Source: Goekera deserti (GTDB lineage: Bacteria > Actinomycetota > Actinomycetes > Mycobacteriales > Geodermatophilaceae). Taken from it: a stretch of DNA of 64,000 nt. The notes beneath the pieces were generated by a model. The model saw only the letters and a list, made by a program, of their open reading frames with translations. It searched no databases and was not told where the DNA came from. The position numbers and the translations under genes are program-made. The stretch is from positions 107,227 through 171,226 of the forward strand of contig NZ_JAAGWK010000016.1 in NCBI RefSeq assembly GCF_010685995.1, given 5' to 3'. Shown in pieces: positions 1-8,506 of this stretch; positions within the stretch are counted from its first letter, which is position 1; each line of letters opens with the position of its first letter.

Positions 1-864
1 GCCCCACTCCCCCGGTGCCTCGAGCAGCGTGAGGGCGAGCAGGTCGGCGGCCACGACGACGGCGGCACCGGCCTCGTGCGCGGCGGTGGCCAGCGCGCGG
101 TGGTCGCGCACGGCGCCGCTGGCGCCCGGGTAGGCCAGCAGCACGCCGAACGCGCCGGCCGCGGGCAGGTCGGTCGGCCAGCCGGCGGTGAGGTCGGCGA
201 CGTGCAGGACGATGCCCAGCGGCTCGGCCCGGGTGCGCAGCACGGCCAGCGTCTGCGGGAGGGTGTCGGCGTCCACCACGAAGACGGCGTCCGCCGTCGC
301 GCGGCCGGCGCGGCGGACCAGGGTCATGGCCTCGGCGGCGGCGGTGGCCTCGTCCAGCATCGAGGCGCCGGCGACCGGCAGGCCGGTGAGGTCGGCGACC
401 ACGGTCTGGAAGTTGATCAGCGCCTCCAGCCGCCCCTGGCTGATCTCCGGCTGGTACGGCGTGTAGGCGGTGTACCAGGCCGGGTTCTCCAGGATGCAGC
501 GCTGCACCACCGAGGGGGTGATCGTGCCGGAGTACCCCAGGCCGATCATCGAGGTGAACACCTCGTTGGCGTCGGCCCGCTCCCGCAGCTGGGCGAGGAC
601 GGCGGCCTCGTCGAGCGCGGCGGGCACGTCCAGCGGGGTGCGGTCGCGGACGCCGTCCGGGACGCAGGCGTCCACGAGCGCCTCGAGGGTCGGCCGGCCG
701 ACCACCTCGAGCATGGCCGCGGTGTCCGCGGGGCGGGGCCCGATGTGCCGGCCGGCGAACTCACCGGCCGGGTGCAGGTGCGACAGCGCCGGGAGGGTGC
801 CGGAGGGCGACGGGAGGGACGAGGTGACCGGCTCGACAGCCGGCGCGGGGAGACGGTCGACCAT
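1..864 (-). CDS. gcvP: Glycine dehydrogenase (decarboxylating), P-protein, N-terminal part
   Basis: PLP-dependent P-protein of the glycine cleavage system: it decarboxylates glycine and loads the aminomethyl group onto the lipoyl arm of GcvH. Only the first 288 residues are present; the gene leaves the window on the left. Family blocks are visible: FAGRHIGP at residues 36-43, [12 protein letters not shown] at 106-117 and [14 protein letters not shown] at 127-140. The ATG at 864 has no Shine-Dalgarno, but a TACCGT box (872-877, minus strand) lies 7 bases upstream, which suggests a leaderless mRNA. GcvH is encoded 5 kb away on the same strand; no gcvT is visible. The order gcvP-MerR-nuclease-MerR-FHA-gcvH matches the mycobacterial locus. 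The PLP lysine lies beyond the edge. Confidence 0.95.
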   Translation of the reverse strand, partial: MVDRLPAPAVEPVTSSLPSPSGTLPALSHLHPAGEFAGRHIGPRPADTAAMLEVVGRPTLEALVDACVPDGVRDRTPLDVPAALDEAAVLAQLRERADANEVFTSMIGLGYSGTITPSVVQRCILENPAWYTAYTPYQPEISQGRLEALINFQTVVADLTGLPVAGASMLDEATAAAEAMTLVRRAGRATADAVFVVDADTLPQTLAVLRTRAEPLGIVLHVADLTAGWPTDLPAAGAFGVLLAYPGASGAVRDHRALATAAHEAGAAVVVAADLLALTLLEAPGEWG

Positions 865-965
865 TGTTGCGACGGTACCAGCGGGTCCGCGGCCCCCCGG
901 CGGGCTCACGGCCGTCGCCGGCGTCGCCGGTCGGGGACCCCACGCGGACGATCAGGGGCCCGGTC

Positions 966-1141
966 GGTGCCGGTCGAACCCGGTACCGGTCGAACCCGGT
1001 GCCAGTCGAGCCCGGTGCCAGTCGAGCCCGGCGCCAGTCGACCCCGGCGCCGGTCGACCCCGGCGCCAGTCGACCCCGGCGCCAGTCGACCCCGGCGCCA
1101 GTCGACCCCGGCGCCGGTCGACCACGGCGCCAGTCGACCAC
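966..1141. repeat. 16-bp tandem repeat, 11 copies
   Basis: Eleven contiguous 16-bp units of the form GGYGCCRGTCGANCMC occupy exactly 176 bp. The core GTCGA recurs at 973, 989, 1005, 1021, 1037, 1053, 1069, 1085, 1101, 1117 and 1133. Left-hand copies carry GAAC or GAGC, later copies GACC, so variants are ordered along the array. Most units contain two palindromes, GGCGCC and GTCGAC. The 16-bp period is not a multiple of three, so the array is not built as a coding repeat. It lies about 100 bp upstream of the gcvP start. Confidence 0.9.
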
Positions 1142-1744
1142 GGTCCGGCCGGTCGATGTCCATCGGTGCCGGTGGTGCCGGTGCCGGTGAGTGCGCGGCG
1201 GAGCGCATCCGAGGCCAGGCGCCTCTGCCACTCGACTCACAGGCCAGGCATCGGCCCGATGCCGGCCATGATCGTTCGGCATCTGGCCGGGCGGAGGCCA
1301 ACGCTTGCCCCTGACAGGACGCGGCCGCCGCGGCGCGGTCGGTCTCGCTGCCTGGCTGCAGTCATCGCCCGCGCGGACGCCGACGTCGCGCTGGTCGCCG
1401 TGGGCCAGCGAGGTCGAGGTCGAGGTCGACCTTCAGCACCGCGTCGGCCACGACCAGCCCACTCCCGGCCTGCGTCGGTCCGGCGCTGCGCTGCGTGCCC
1501 GCGCCGCAGGCGGACTCGACCGACGCCGCCGGACTGCGTTCCACAGCAGCGCGACCCGCCAGCCACGCGACCCGCCGGCGGCGGTACGAACGCGGCGGCT
1601 GAGCGCCCCACGGTCAGCGGCGAGGTCGAGCGTCGTCCCGACATCGGCCAGGACCGGCCGGTCCATGGCCGGTCACGGGCCAGTGCCTCGCGGCGACCGC
1701 GGACCAGCGCAACCCGGAGCTGTGGACGCGGACCGCGACCGGCC

Positions 1745-2190
1745 CATGGCCTCCGCCGGCGCTCCGCGCCACGAGCAGCACCGAGGCCGAGCATCGGCCC
1801 GAGGTCAGCCAGGACGGGCCCGCCCATGGCCGATGGCGGGCCAATGCTCCACGCACGTCGGCACGCCAGCGCGCCACCAGCAACGTCCAGGCCGAACATC
1901 GGCCCGAGGTCGGCCAGGACGAGCCCGCCCATGGCCGATGGCGGGCCAACGCCTCACCGGCGTCGACCGCCAGCGCGCCACCAGCAACGTCCAGGCCGAG
2001 CATCGGCCCGAGGCCAGCCAGGACGAGCCCGTCCATGGCCGATGGCGGACCAATGCTCCACGCGCGTCGGCACGCCAGCGCGCCACGAGCAGCGTCCAGG
2101 CCGAGCATCGGCCGAGGTCAGCCAGAACGGGCCTGCCCATGGCCTATGGCGGGCCACTGCCTCACCGGCGTCCGCAGGCGAGCGCGATGG
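1745..2190. repeat. Degenerate tandem repeat of about 104-105 bp, roughly four copies
   Basis: The block around CCCATGGCC recurs at 1825, 1930, 2034 and 2138 (spacing 105, 104, 104), with a shortened copy at 1745. Units alternate between two versions of the central segment (one with AATGCTCCACGC, one with CGCCTCACCGGCGTC), so the array has an A-B-A-B order. Each unit holds a hairpin: in the first, GGCCCGCC (1817-1824) pairs with GGCGGGCC (1835-1842). Frames on both strands cross the array, but their translations are only the repeat. Confidence 0.8.
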
Positions 2191-2631
2191 GTCAGGTTGC
2201 GACGTAGGCCGCGACCAGGCGGCGCGCACCCGGTGGTGCGGCCGGGGCATCGGCCCGCACACGGCCAGGACTGGCGGGCTCCTGGCCGGACAGGGGCCAC
2301 TGCCGCCTGGCACGACGTGCCGCGGAGAGCGACATCGACAGGGCGCCCCGTCCTGCTCGCCGGGGGGCACGCGCGCCGGTCGGCTCGTCACGGAGCCAGC
2401 GCCACAGGCCACACGCCCGGGACGACGCGAACACGCCGGCATCCGCGGACAGCCACGGCACCTGCGGACAGCCACGGCGTCCGCGGGCAGCATGGGCGGA
2501 GGAGCACTCGGGGCCCCGCGCGACGGTGGACCCGCGGGCAGCGTGCGGGTCGGTCGCCGTCCCGGACGAGGTGTGGTCGGGGAAGCCGCCGGGGGCTCCT
2601 CCCGGCCGGGAGGAGGGCGGCGTCCCCGGGA

Positions 2632-3198
2632 TCAGGCGAGCTTGCGGCGGCGGCGGGCGGAGAGCTCGTCGTCGGCGGCCTTGCCGGTGCCGTCCAGGCG
2701 CTCGGCGGGCAGCTCGGCCAGCTCGCCGGACAGCTCGCGCAGGGCGCCGGACACGGCGATGCCGAACACGCCCTGGCCGCCGGCCAGCAGGTCGACGACC
2801 TCCTCGGCGGAGGTGCACTCGTACACGGTGACGCCGTCGGAGAGCAGGGTGACGTTGGCCAGGTCACGCACGCCGCGGTCACGCAGGTGGTCGACGGCCT
2901 TGCGGATGTTCTGCAGCGAGACGCCGGTGTCCAGCAGTCGCTTGACCACCTTGAGCACCAGGATGTCGCGGAAGGAGTAGAGGCGCTGGGTGCCCGATCC
3001 TGTGGCCGTCCTCACAGAAGGACCGATCAGACCTGTTCTCGCCCAGTAGTCCAGCTGCCGATAGGTGATACCAGCGGCGGAACACGCCGTGGGACCGCGG
3101 TAGCCCACCAGGTCGGTGTCGACGTCGTCGTAGCTCGGGGCGCCGACGGCAGCGTCGGTGAAGAGCTGACCCTGGCCGCCGTTCCGCTGATCGCTCAC
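2632..3198 (-). CDS. resR: MerR-family regulator, ResR (Rv1830)-like
   Basis: DNA-binding regulator of 188 residues. A MerR-type helix-turn-helix lies at about residues 31-95 (ACSAAGITYRQLDYWARTGL, then a LYSFRDILVLKVVKRLLD segment), followed by a segment rich in aliphatic residues and an Arg/Lys-rich tail. GTG at 3198 was chosen because GGAGGA sits 6 bases upstream; an upstream ATG at 3261 lacks one. By position (between gcvP and the bifunctional nuclease) it corresponds to mycobacterial Rv1830, linked to growth control and antibiotic recovery. The effector domain is not a metal- or drug-binding type that can be recognised. Upstream 3199-3421 contains no other gene. Confidence 0.85.
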   Translation of the reverse strand: MSDQRNGGQGQLFTDAAVGAPSYDDVDTDLVGYRGPTACSAAGITYRQLDYWARTGLIGPSVRTATGSGTQRLYSFRDILVLKVVKRLLDTGVSLQNIRKAVDHLRDRGVRDLANVTLLSDGVTVYECTSAEEVVDLLAGGQGVFGIAVSGALRELSGELAELPAERLDGTGKAADDELSARRRRKLA

Positions 3199-3421
3199 GG
3201 GCGTCCTCCTCGTTGTCGTGCTGCCCACCGATGGCTCGGCGGGACGCCTCGCGTGACACATGAGTCACACCGACGTGATTCGCTGAACGTAGGCGGGGGT
3301 GCAGGGGCGGTCAACCGAGCGGGGCGGCGTGTCGCCGAGCTCCTCCGACAGGGTGACCTACCCGTTATCAGTTGTCACTCCCTGGTCGGTGCAGGTCACC
3401 CGTAGTCGTGGGCCGGTCGGC

Positions 3422-3907
3422 TCAGGAGGGTCCGGACCCACTTCCGGCACCGAAGTCCTCGGGGCTGATCTGGTCGAGGAACTCGCGGAACTTCTCCACC
3501 TCGTCCTCCTGCTCGTCGGGGATCTCGATGCCGACCTCGTCGAGCAGCTTCTCCGCGCCGAAGATCGGTGCGCCGGTGCGCACGGCCAGCGCGACGGCGT
3601 CGGACGGGCGGGCGCTCACGGTCCGCTCGTCGGTGAAGACCAGCTCGGCGATGTAGATGCCATCGCGCATCTCGGTGATGTGCACGGCCTCCAGCGAGGC
3701 GCCGAGCGCGGTGACCACCTCGCGGAGGAGGTCGTGCGTCATCGGCCGGGCCGGCCGGACGCCCTGCTGCTCGAAGGCGATGGCGGCCGCCTCGACGGCG
3801 CCGATCCAGATCGGCAGGTAGCGCTCCCCCTGCGTCTCCTTCAGCAACAGGATGGGCTGGTTGCCGGGCAGTTCGACCCGGACACCGACGACTCTGAGCT
3901 CCTGCAC
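3422..3907 (-). CDS. Bifunctional nuclease family protein (DUF151)
   Basis: 161-residue protein of the DUF151/bifunctional nuclease family. Diagnostic blocks are LPIWIG near residue 31, EAAAIAFEQQG near 39, RPMTHDLL near 54 and SARPSDAVALAVR near 98. Members are small soluble proteins with reported nuclease activity in plants; their role in bacteria is not settled. The C-terminus is acidic. GTG at 3907 is preceded by GGAGGGAG; a longer ATG start at 3991 adds 28 Pro-rich residues and looks less likely. The gene sits between the two MerR genes, as Rv1829 does, and is read in the same direction. Confidence 0.88.
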   Translation of the reverse strand: MQELRVVGVRVELPGNQPILLLKETQGERYLPIWIGAVEAAAIAFEQQGVRPARPMTHDLLREVVTALGASLEAVHITEMRDGIYIAELVFTDERTVSARPSDAVALAVRTGAPIFGAEKLLDEVGIEIPDEQEDEVEKFREFLDQISPEDFGAGSGSGPS

Positions 3908-4019
3908 GGTCAGGCTCCCTCCGCTGACTCCGGGGCCCGGGACAGCGGGCTCGACCGGGTGGGACTCGACGACGGGGCGCGTCCGGCGCATCCCGTCGGG
4001 CGTTCACGGTACGCCCGCG

Positions 4020-4826
4020 TCAGGGGCGGAGCAGGTCGCGCAGCTGGGCCTCCAGCAGGGCCGTGTGGAGCCGGGCGGAGAGCGCGGTCAGCTCGGTCAG
4101 GTGCTCGGCGGCGCGGGCCCGCGACTCCTCGGACCGCGCCCGCACCAGCGGGGCCACCACCTGCTCGACCAGCCCTGCCTCGCGCTCGGCGCCGATCCGG
4201 TGCACCCGCAGGTGCCGGGGCCCGATGCCGTGCCGGGCCAGGCCCGCGGCGGCCCGGGCGATGGCCAGGTCGGCGGCGGCGTAGCGGCCCTGCGCGTCGG
4301 TGCCGAACAGGCCGAAGTGCACGCAGTCGGCCAGCTGGTCGTCGTCCAGGCCGGCGGCGGCCGCGAAGTCGGCCGCGGACACCGACACCGCGCCCGGCGG
4401 CAGGTCCGGCAGGGTGGGCACGGCCGGCACCGGGACGTCGGGCGCGACGCCCGCCACCGGGCCGGCGTCCGGCACGTCGGGGACCGGCGCCGCACCGGTG
4501 AGGACGGCCGGGCCGCGGACGTCCTCACCGCGGTCGATGGCGTCCAGCTGGGTCTTGATGACCCGCAGCGGCAGGTAGTGGTCCCGCTGGGCGGCCAGCA
4601 CGTACCGCAGCCGGGCGACGTCGGCGTCGGAGAACTTCCGGTACCCGGACGGCGTCCGCTGCGGGTGCACCAGCTGCTCGGACTCCAGGTACCGGATCTT
4701 GCTGATCGTGACGTCGGGGAAGTCCCCGCGCAGTCGCGCCAGCACCTCCCCGATGGTCAGCCGGGGGGTGGTCGGCTCGGGGTGGTCGGCATCGCGCCCG
4801 GGAGTGCGCTGGGGCACGGCGCTCAC
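4020..4826 (-). CDS. ftsR: MerR-family cell-division regulator FtsR-like
   Basis: 268-residue regulator. The MerR helix-turn-helix occupies about residues 22-95 (LTIGEVLARLRGDFPDVTIS, SKIRYLESEQLV, RTPSGYRKFSDADV). A Pro/Val-rich linker and a helical C-terminal domain ending QLRDLLRP follow. By sequence type and position beside garA it matches Rv1828, called FtsR in corynebacteria, where it activates ftsZ. GTG at 4826 has GGAGGGG 6 bases upstream. The linker (roughly 115-150) is low in complexity. It is separate from the ResR-like protein, which has a different HTH and no such C-terminal domain. Confidence 0.85.
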   Translation of the reverse strand: MSAVPQRTPGRDADHPEPTTPRLTIGEVLARLRGDFPDVTISKIRYLESEQLVHPQRTPSGYRKFSDADVARLRYVLAAQRDHYLPLRVIKTQLDAIDRGEDVRGPAVLTGAAPVPDVPDAGPVAGVAPDVPVPAVPTLPDLPPGAVSVSAADFAAAAGLDDDQLADCVHFGLFGTDAQGRYAAADLAIARAAAGLARHGIGPRHLRVHRIGAEREAGLVEQVVAPLVRARSEESRARAAEHLTELTALSARLHTALLEAQLRDLLRP

Positions 4827-4944
4827 CGACCCTCCCCTCCCGCCGCCCCCGTCGGAGGACGGCGGGACCACGTCTCGTGCGTGACCGGAGCCGACTGGCC
4901 GGTCGCTGTCGTCGAACTGGTGTGCGTGGAACAGGTGGTGCAGG

Positions 4945-5466
4945 TCAGAGGCCGTCGGCCGGGTCGCCGGTGCGCGGCCCGGTGAGGTAGACCAGGCGGA
5001 ACTTGCCGATCTGGACCTCGTCGCCGCCGGCCAGCGAGGCGACGTCGACCGGCTCGCGGTTGACGTAGGTGCCGTTCAGGCTGCCGACGTCGTGCACGGT
5101 GAAGCCGCCGCCCTCGCGGTGGAACTCGACGTGCCGGCGGCTGACGGTGACGTCGTCGAGGAAGATGTCGCTGTCCGGGTGGCGCCCGGCCGTGGTGACC
5201 TCCTGGTCGAGGAGGAACCGGCTGCCGGCGTTCGGGCCGCGCTTGACGACCAGCAGCGCAGAGCCTGCCGGCAGGGACTCGACGGCACCGGCGTGCACGT
5301 CGGCCGGGTACTCCGAGACCTCGGGCTGCTCGCCCGACTCCTCGCCGCCGATCTTGGGGATGACGCTGGTCGAGTCACCGGGGCGCTCGGGCGAGAGAGC
5401 CGAACCGCACTGCGCGCAGAAACGACTGCCCTCGGGGTTCTGGTGTCCACAACGAGTGCAGTGCAC
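4945..5466 (-). CDS. garA: FHA-domain metabolic switch protein GarA with N-terminal zinc ribbon
   Basis: 173-residue GarA/OdhI-type protein. In related actinobacteria the unphosphorylated form binds and inhibits 2-oxoglutarate dehydrogenase and glutamate dehydrogenase, and PknB/PknG phosphorylation releases it. The FHA domain fills the C-terminal half: SALLVVKRGPNAGSRFLLD, then GRHPDSDIFLDD, SRRH and GSLNGTYVNREPV. The phosphorylation segment is DSTSV near residues 31-35, matching the ETTSV site. The N-terminus carries a four-cysteine zinc ribbon (C3, C6, C17, C20) that mycobacterial GarA lacks. GTG at 5466 follows GGAGGA. 5467-5754 upstream holds no gene; a TTGACC/TTCCAT pair (5594-5623, minus strand) is a weak promoter candidate. 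Confidence 0.92.
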   Translation of the reverse strand: MHCTRCGHQNPEGSRFCAQCGSALSPERPGDSTSVIPKIGGEESGEQPEVSEYPADVHAGAVESLPAGSALLVVKRGPNAGSRFLLDQEVTTAGRHPDSDIFLDDVTVSRRHVEFHREGGGFTVHDVGSLNGTYVNREPVDVASLAGGDEVQIGKFRLVYLTGPRTGDPADGL

Positions 5467-5754
5467 GTCTGTCTCCTCCGGGTGCAGGGGGCACCGCCGC
5501 AGCCCGGGTGGGACACGGTCGGCCGGCGTACGACACACCGGGCGGTGCGTCGCTGGTCGGCGTCGGCGCGGGGGTCGCGCTCGGGCCGGGGTCATGGAAC
5601 CAGCCAGTCGACCCGAGGGTCAACCGGACGTACAGCGTGAGGGTCGGCCTGGCCCCGGCTGCACGCCGGGTCCCGTCCGCCCCGTGCAGATACTAGTGAT
5701 CCACGCGAGCGCGTCTCCCCGCGGCAGGCGCCCGGGGCCCGTGCGACGGGTGGG

Positions 5755-6159
5755 TCAGGAGTGCTCGACGAGCGCCTGGTAGGCAGCGGCGTCCAGCAGG
5801 GCGGCCGTGGGGTCGCCGTCGCCGTCCTCCACGGTCACCTCGACCAGCCAGCCCTCGCCGTAGGGGTCGGAGTTCACCGTCTCCGGGGCGTCGGTGAGGG
5901 CGTCGTTGCGGGCGGCGACCACACCGGACAGCGGTGCGTACACGTCGGACACGGACTTGGTGGACTCCACCTCGCCGATCGCGGCACCGGCGGTGACGCT
6001 CTCCCCCACGTCGGGCAGCTGCACGAAGACGATGTCCCCGAGCGCGTCCTGGGCGTGGTCGGTGATGCCGATCCGGACGACGGTCGGCGAGCCGGCCGCA
6101 CCCTGCACCTGCACCCACTCGTGCTGGTCGGTGTAACGGCGGTCGTCGGGGAATGCCAT
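5755..6159 (-). CDS. gcvH: Glycine cleavage system H protein
   Basis: 134-residue lipoyl carrier that shuttles the aminomethyl group between GcvP and GcvT. The lipoylated lysine is K68 in [15 protein letters not shown]; the preceding [13 protein letters not shown] block and the C-terminal [10 protein letters not shown] block are typical. Length matches the family. ATG at 6159 has a GGAG about 10 bases upstream. It is read in the same direction as gcvP, separated by garA, ftsR, the nuclease gene and resR, so the pathway genes are not in one tight operon here. Confidence 0.96.
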   Translation of the reverse strand: MAFPDDRRYTDQHEWVQVQGAAGSPTVVRIGITDHAQDALGDIVFVQLPDVGESVTAGAAIGEVESTKSVSDVYAPLSGVVAARNDALTDAPETVNSDPYGEGWLVEVTVEDGDGDPTAALLDAAAYQALVEHS

Positions 6160-6251
6160 GCGGTGTCGTCTCCAGGATCAGTCGTCCACGGCCTCGGTGC
6201 AGGGTCCCGGCCGGCGCGGAGCGTCGGTCGGGGGGCACCGAGGTCCTTCTG

Positions 6252-7172
6252 TCAGTCGGCCGGCTGAGCGTATTCAGGGTCGTCCAGCGGTCGCAACGCG
6301 TCCACCACGACGGCGTCGGACTGCTCGATGCGCACGACGCCGCCCTCCCGGCCGACCTTGCTCTCCACGCCGCCGGGGATGGCCATGGCGGTCTCCAGGT
6401 CCTGCGGCGAGCCGATCACCACGAAGGTGTAGGGCGCGGTGACCGGTTTGCCGTCGACCTCCAGCGCCCCGGGCGACCCGGTGACCGCCGTCGAGACCCC
6501 GACCCGGACGTCGTCGATCTGCATGGTCTCCGCCCCGGCGCCGCGCAGTTCCTGGACCGCGTCGAGCACGGTGGCGGCCGACACCCGGTCGGTGGGGTCG
6601 GTGATGGTGAGCGTCAGGCCGGGACCGGTCGCGGCGATGCTGCCGTTGAGCACACCGAGGGCCTCCGCGCGCTCCCGGGCGCCCTCCAGTGCGGTCGCGG
6701 ACTGGCTGTCGGTGTTGCCGAGCTGGTCGAGCAGGGTGCGCTGGTCGGCGATCTCCTGCCGCAGCCGGTCCTCCTGGGCGGTGAGGTCGTCGAGGATGCC
6801 GACCAGGTCCTCCTCGCGCTGCCCGGCCAGCGACTCGTCGGTGCCGCTGTTGCGCACCTGCACGGTGAAGGCGAAGCCCAGCAGCAGGGTGAGCACGCCG
6901 ATGAACACCGCGGCCTTGCGGTCGCGCCGGCCCCGGCGCCAGGGCGCCGGCTCCTCGACGCCCGGGGTGCCTGTGTCGGCGGGCACGGGGTCGGCGGGCA
7001 CGGGATCGACAGGCACGGGGTCGCCAGGCGCAGGTGGGTCGACGTCCGCGATCGGGACCACGGGCGCGGCGTCGTCCGGTGCCGGGTCCTCCGGGCGGGG
7101 ATCGTCCGGGAGCGGGTCGTCCGGGAGCGAGTCGTCCGGACCGGGGTCGTCCGGGCGGGTGGGGCCGGTCAT
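6252..7172 (-). CDS. DUF881 membrane-anchored protein (Rv1825-like)
   Basis: 306-residue protein with three parts: an acidic Pro/Asp-rich cytoplasmic region (about 1-85) built from repeats such as PDDPLPDDP and PVPADPVPAD, one membrane helix (about 88-106, AAVFIGVLTLLLGFAFTVQV) and an external coiled coil plus DUF881 domain. The DUF881 part shows GPGLTLTITD, AETMQIDDVRVG and PYTFVVIGSP. The family resembles the FtsB-like partners near small basic protein and is tied to division or envelope assembly in mycobacteria; its biochemical role is unknown. It ends the pgsA-DUF881-sbp-DUF881 run and overlaps sbp by 4 bp. Confidence 0.88.
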   Translation of the reverse strand: MTGPTRPDDPGPDDSLPDDPLPDDPRPEDPAPDDAAPVVPIADVDPPAPGDPVPVDPVPADPVPADTGTPGVEEPAPWRRGRRDRKAAVFIGVLTLLLGFAFTVQVRNSGTDESLAGQREEDLVGILDDLTAQEDRLRQEIADQRTLLDQLGNTDSQSATALEGARERAEALGVLNGSIAATGPGLTLTITDPTDRVSAATVLDAVQELRGAGAETMQIDDVRVGVSTAVTGSPGALEVDGKPVTAPYTFVVIGSPQDLETAMAIPGGVESKVGREGGVVRIEQSDAVVVDALRPLDDPEYAQPAD

Positions 7173-7501
7173 GCGCGGAACACGTGCCGGCGGATGGCCG
7201 CGGCGTTGCCGAAGATCCGGATGCCCAGCACCACGACGACGGCGGTGGAGAGCTGGGCGCCCACCCCGAGCTGGTCACCCAGGAAGACGATCAGCGCGGC
7301 CACCACCACGTTGGACACGAACGACACCACGAACACCTTGGCGTCGAAGATCCCGTCGAACCGGGAGCGGACCCCGCCGAACACCGCGTCCAGCGCGGCG
7401 ACGACGGCGATGGGCAGGTAGGGCTGCAGGGCGAGCGGCACGCTGGGGTCCAGCAGCAGCCCCAGGAGCACGCCGGCGACCAGGCCGAGGATCGGGATCA
7501 C
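7169..7501 (-). CDS. sbp: Small basic protein Sbp (DUF1290)
   Basis: 110-residue integral membrane protein with three hydrophobic segments (about 3-18, 25-45 and 58-95) and a short basic tail (AAIRRHVFRA). The conserved loop GVRSRFDGIFDAKVFVVSFV identifies the DUF1290/Sbp family. Sbp is found beside DUF881 genes in Gram-positives and near division genes; no catalytic role is known. It starts at GTG 7501, three bases after the upstream DUF881 stop, and its stop overlaps the next ATG by 4 bp, so the three genes are translationally coupled. Confidence 0.92.
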   Translation of the reverse strand: MIPILGLVAGVLLGLLLDPSVPLALQPYLPIAVVAALDAVFGGVRSRFDGIFDAKVFVVSFVSNVVVAALIVFLGDQLGVGAQLSTAVVVVLGIRIFGNAAAIRRHVFRA

Positions 7502-7504
7502 GGG

Positions 7505-8506
7505 TCAGCCTCCCTGCTCGCCGGGGGCCGGGGACGGCGCCACGCCGCTGGGCCGGTCGGTGGGGACGGCCGCCGCGACGACGCCCAGCGGGCGGGCGAA
7601 GGTGAGCTCGGACCCGCGGGCGGCGGGGAGCTCGAGCTCGTCCCGGGAGGCGAACTCGAAGACCACGCCGTAGGCGACGGCGACGTCGGCCAGCTCGGCG
7701 GTCGCCGGGGAGTCCAGGAAGCCCTCCTGCAGCGCGTCCCGGTTCCCGACCGCGCGCACCAGGTAGGGGCTGACCACGGGGCGGAAGTCGACCAGGATCG
7801 TCTCCCCGGCCAGCCGGATGGCGGTGGTGGGCCCGAGCCGCTGGTCGTTGACGCTGATCGCCTCGGCGCCGGCGGCCCACAGCGCGTTCACCACCAGCTG
7901 GAGGTCGCGGTCCTGCACGAGGCCACCGGCGGCGATCTCGGCGTTGCCGCCGACCGGGTCGGAGTTCGTGCCCGCCGGCGCGTTGCCCAGGGTCACCTCC
8001 AGCCCGGGACCCCGCACCGCGGCCAGGGCGGCCCCCTGCTCGGCGGCGGCCAGGTCGGCCAGCGCCTGCTGCCCCACCGTGCTGCTGGCCAGCGCCTCGT
8101 CCCGCCGGTCGGTGACCTCCCCGCGCAGCTGCTCCAGCTGACCGGCCAGCTGGTCGCTGGTGTCGGACTGCGCGCCGATGTCGTCGATCAGGGCCTGCCG
8201 CACCTGCTCGCGGCCCTGGGCGCCGGAGGCGGCCTCGCGGTAGGTGACGGTGGCCAGCAGCCCGACGACCACCATGACCGCGGCCACCAGCGCGGCCCCG
8301 CGCACCCGGCCGGGCTCGGTCGGCACCGCCTCGCCGGCCAGGGCGGCCCCGGTGGCGACCTGCCGCCGCGCCTCCCGGTCCCGCGCGGCCGCGGCGTAGC
8401 TGGGGTCCAGCGTCTCGGCCAGCACCTGGTCCAGCAGGGAGGAGCCCAGCGACCGGGTGCGAGCCGGGGCGCTGCCCGCCGATCCGCGCCCGGGCGGCGC
8501 CGTCAC
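7505..8506 (-). CDS. DUF881 membrane-anchored protein (Rv1823-like)
   Basis: 333-residue paralogue of the protein at 6252. After a cytoplasmic segment (about 1-75) there is one membrane helix (VRGAALVAAVMVVVGLLATV), a coiled coil rich in Gln and Leu, then the DUF881 domain with GPGLEVTLGNAP, AEAISVNDQRLGPTTAIR and SPYLVRAVGN. GTG at 8506 overlaps the pgsA stop as GTGA, which decides the start; the same open frame extends further upstream only as antisense-like sequence over pgsA. Having two DUF881 proteins around Sbp is the arrangement seen in mycobacteria. Confidence 0.87.
   Translation of the reverse strand: MTAPPGRGSAGSAPARTRSLGSSLLDQVLAETLDPSYAAAARDREARRQVATGAALAGEAVPTEPGRVRGAALVAAVMVVVGLLATVTYREAASGAQGREQVRQALIDDIGAQSDTSDQLAGQLEQLRGEVTDRRDEALASSTVGQQALADLAAAEQGAALAAVRGPGLEVTLGNAPAGTNSDPVGGNAEIAAGGLVQDRDLQLVVNALWAAGAEAISVNDQRLGPTTAIRLAGETILVDFRPVVSPYLVRAVGNRDALQEGFLDSPATAELADVAVAYGVVFEFASRDELELPAARGSELTFARPLGVVAAAVPTDRPSGVAPSPAPGEQGG

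Larger units (their letters stand above)
865..2631. other. 1.77 kb gene-free region with two tandem-repeat arrays
   Basis: No credible gene was found between gcvP and the MerR gene. Open frames exist on both strands, but they run across the repeat arrays, have repetitive translations and show no recognisable domain or ribosome binding site. The interval holds an 11-copy 16-bp array (966-1141), a degenerate array of about 105 bp per unit (1745-2190) and GC-rich sequence without features in between. The minus strand next to 864 should carry the gcvP promoter. Confidence 0.7.

Noticed and set aside
966..1141. CRISPR array
   Set aside because: The 16-bp units are contiguous with no spacers, and no cas gene is present.
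870..2630. Several open frames of 100-836 codons on both strands
   Set aside because: They cross the tandem repeats, have low-complexity translations, overlap each other in several frames, and lack domains or ribosome binding sites. High GC gives long chance frames.
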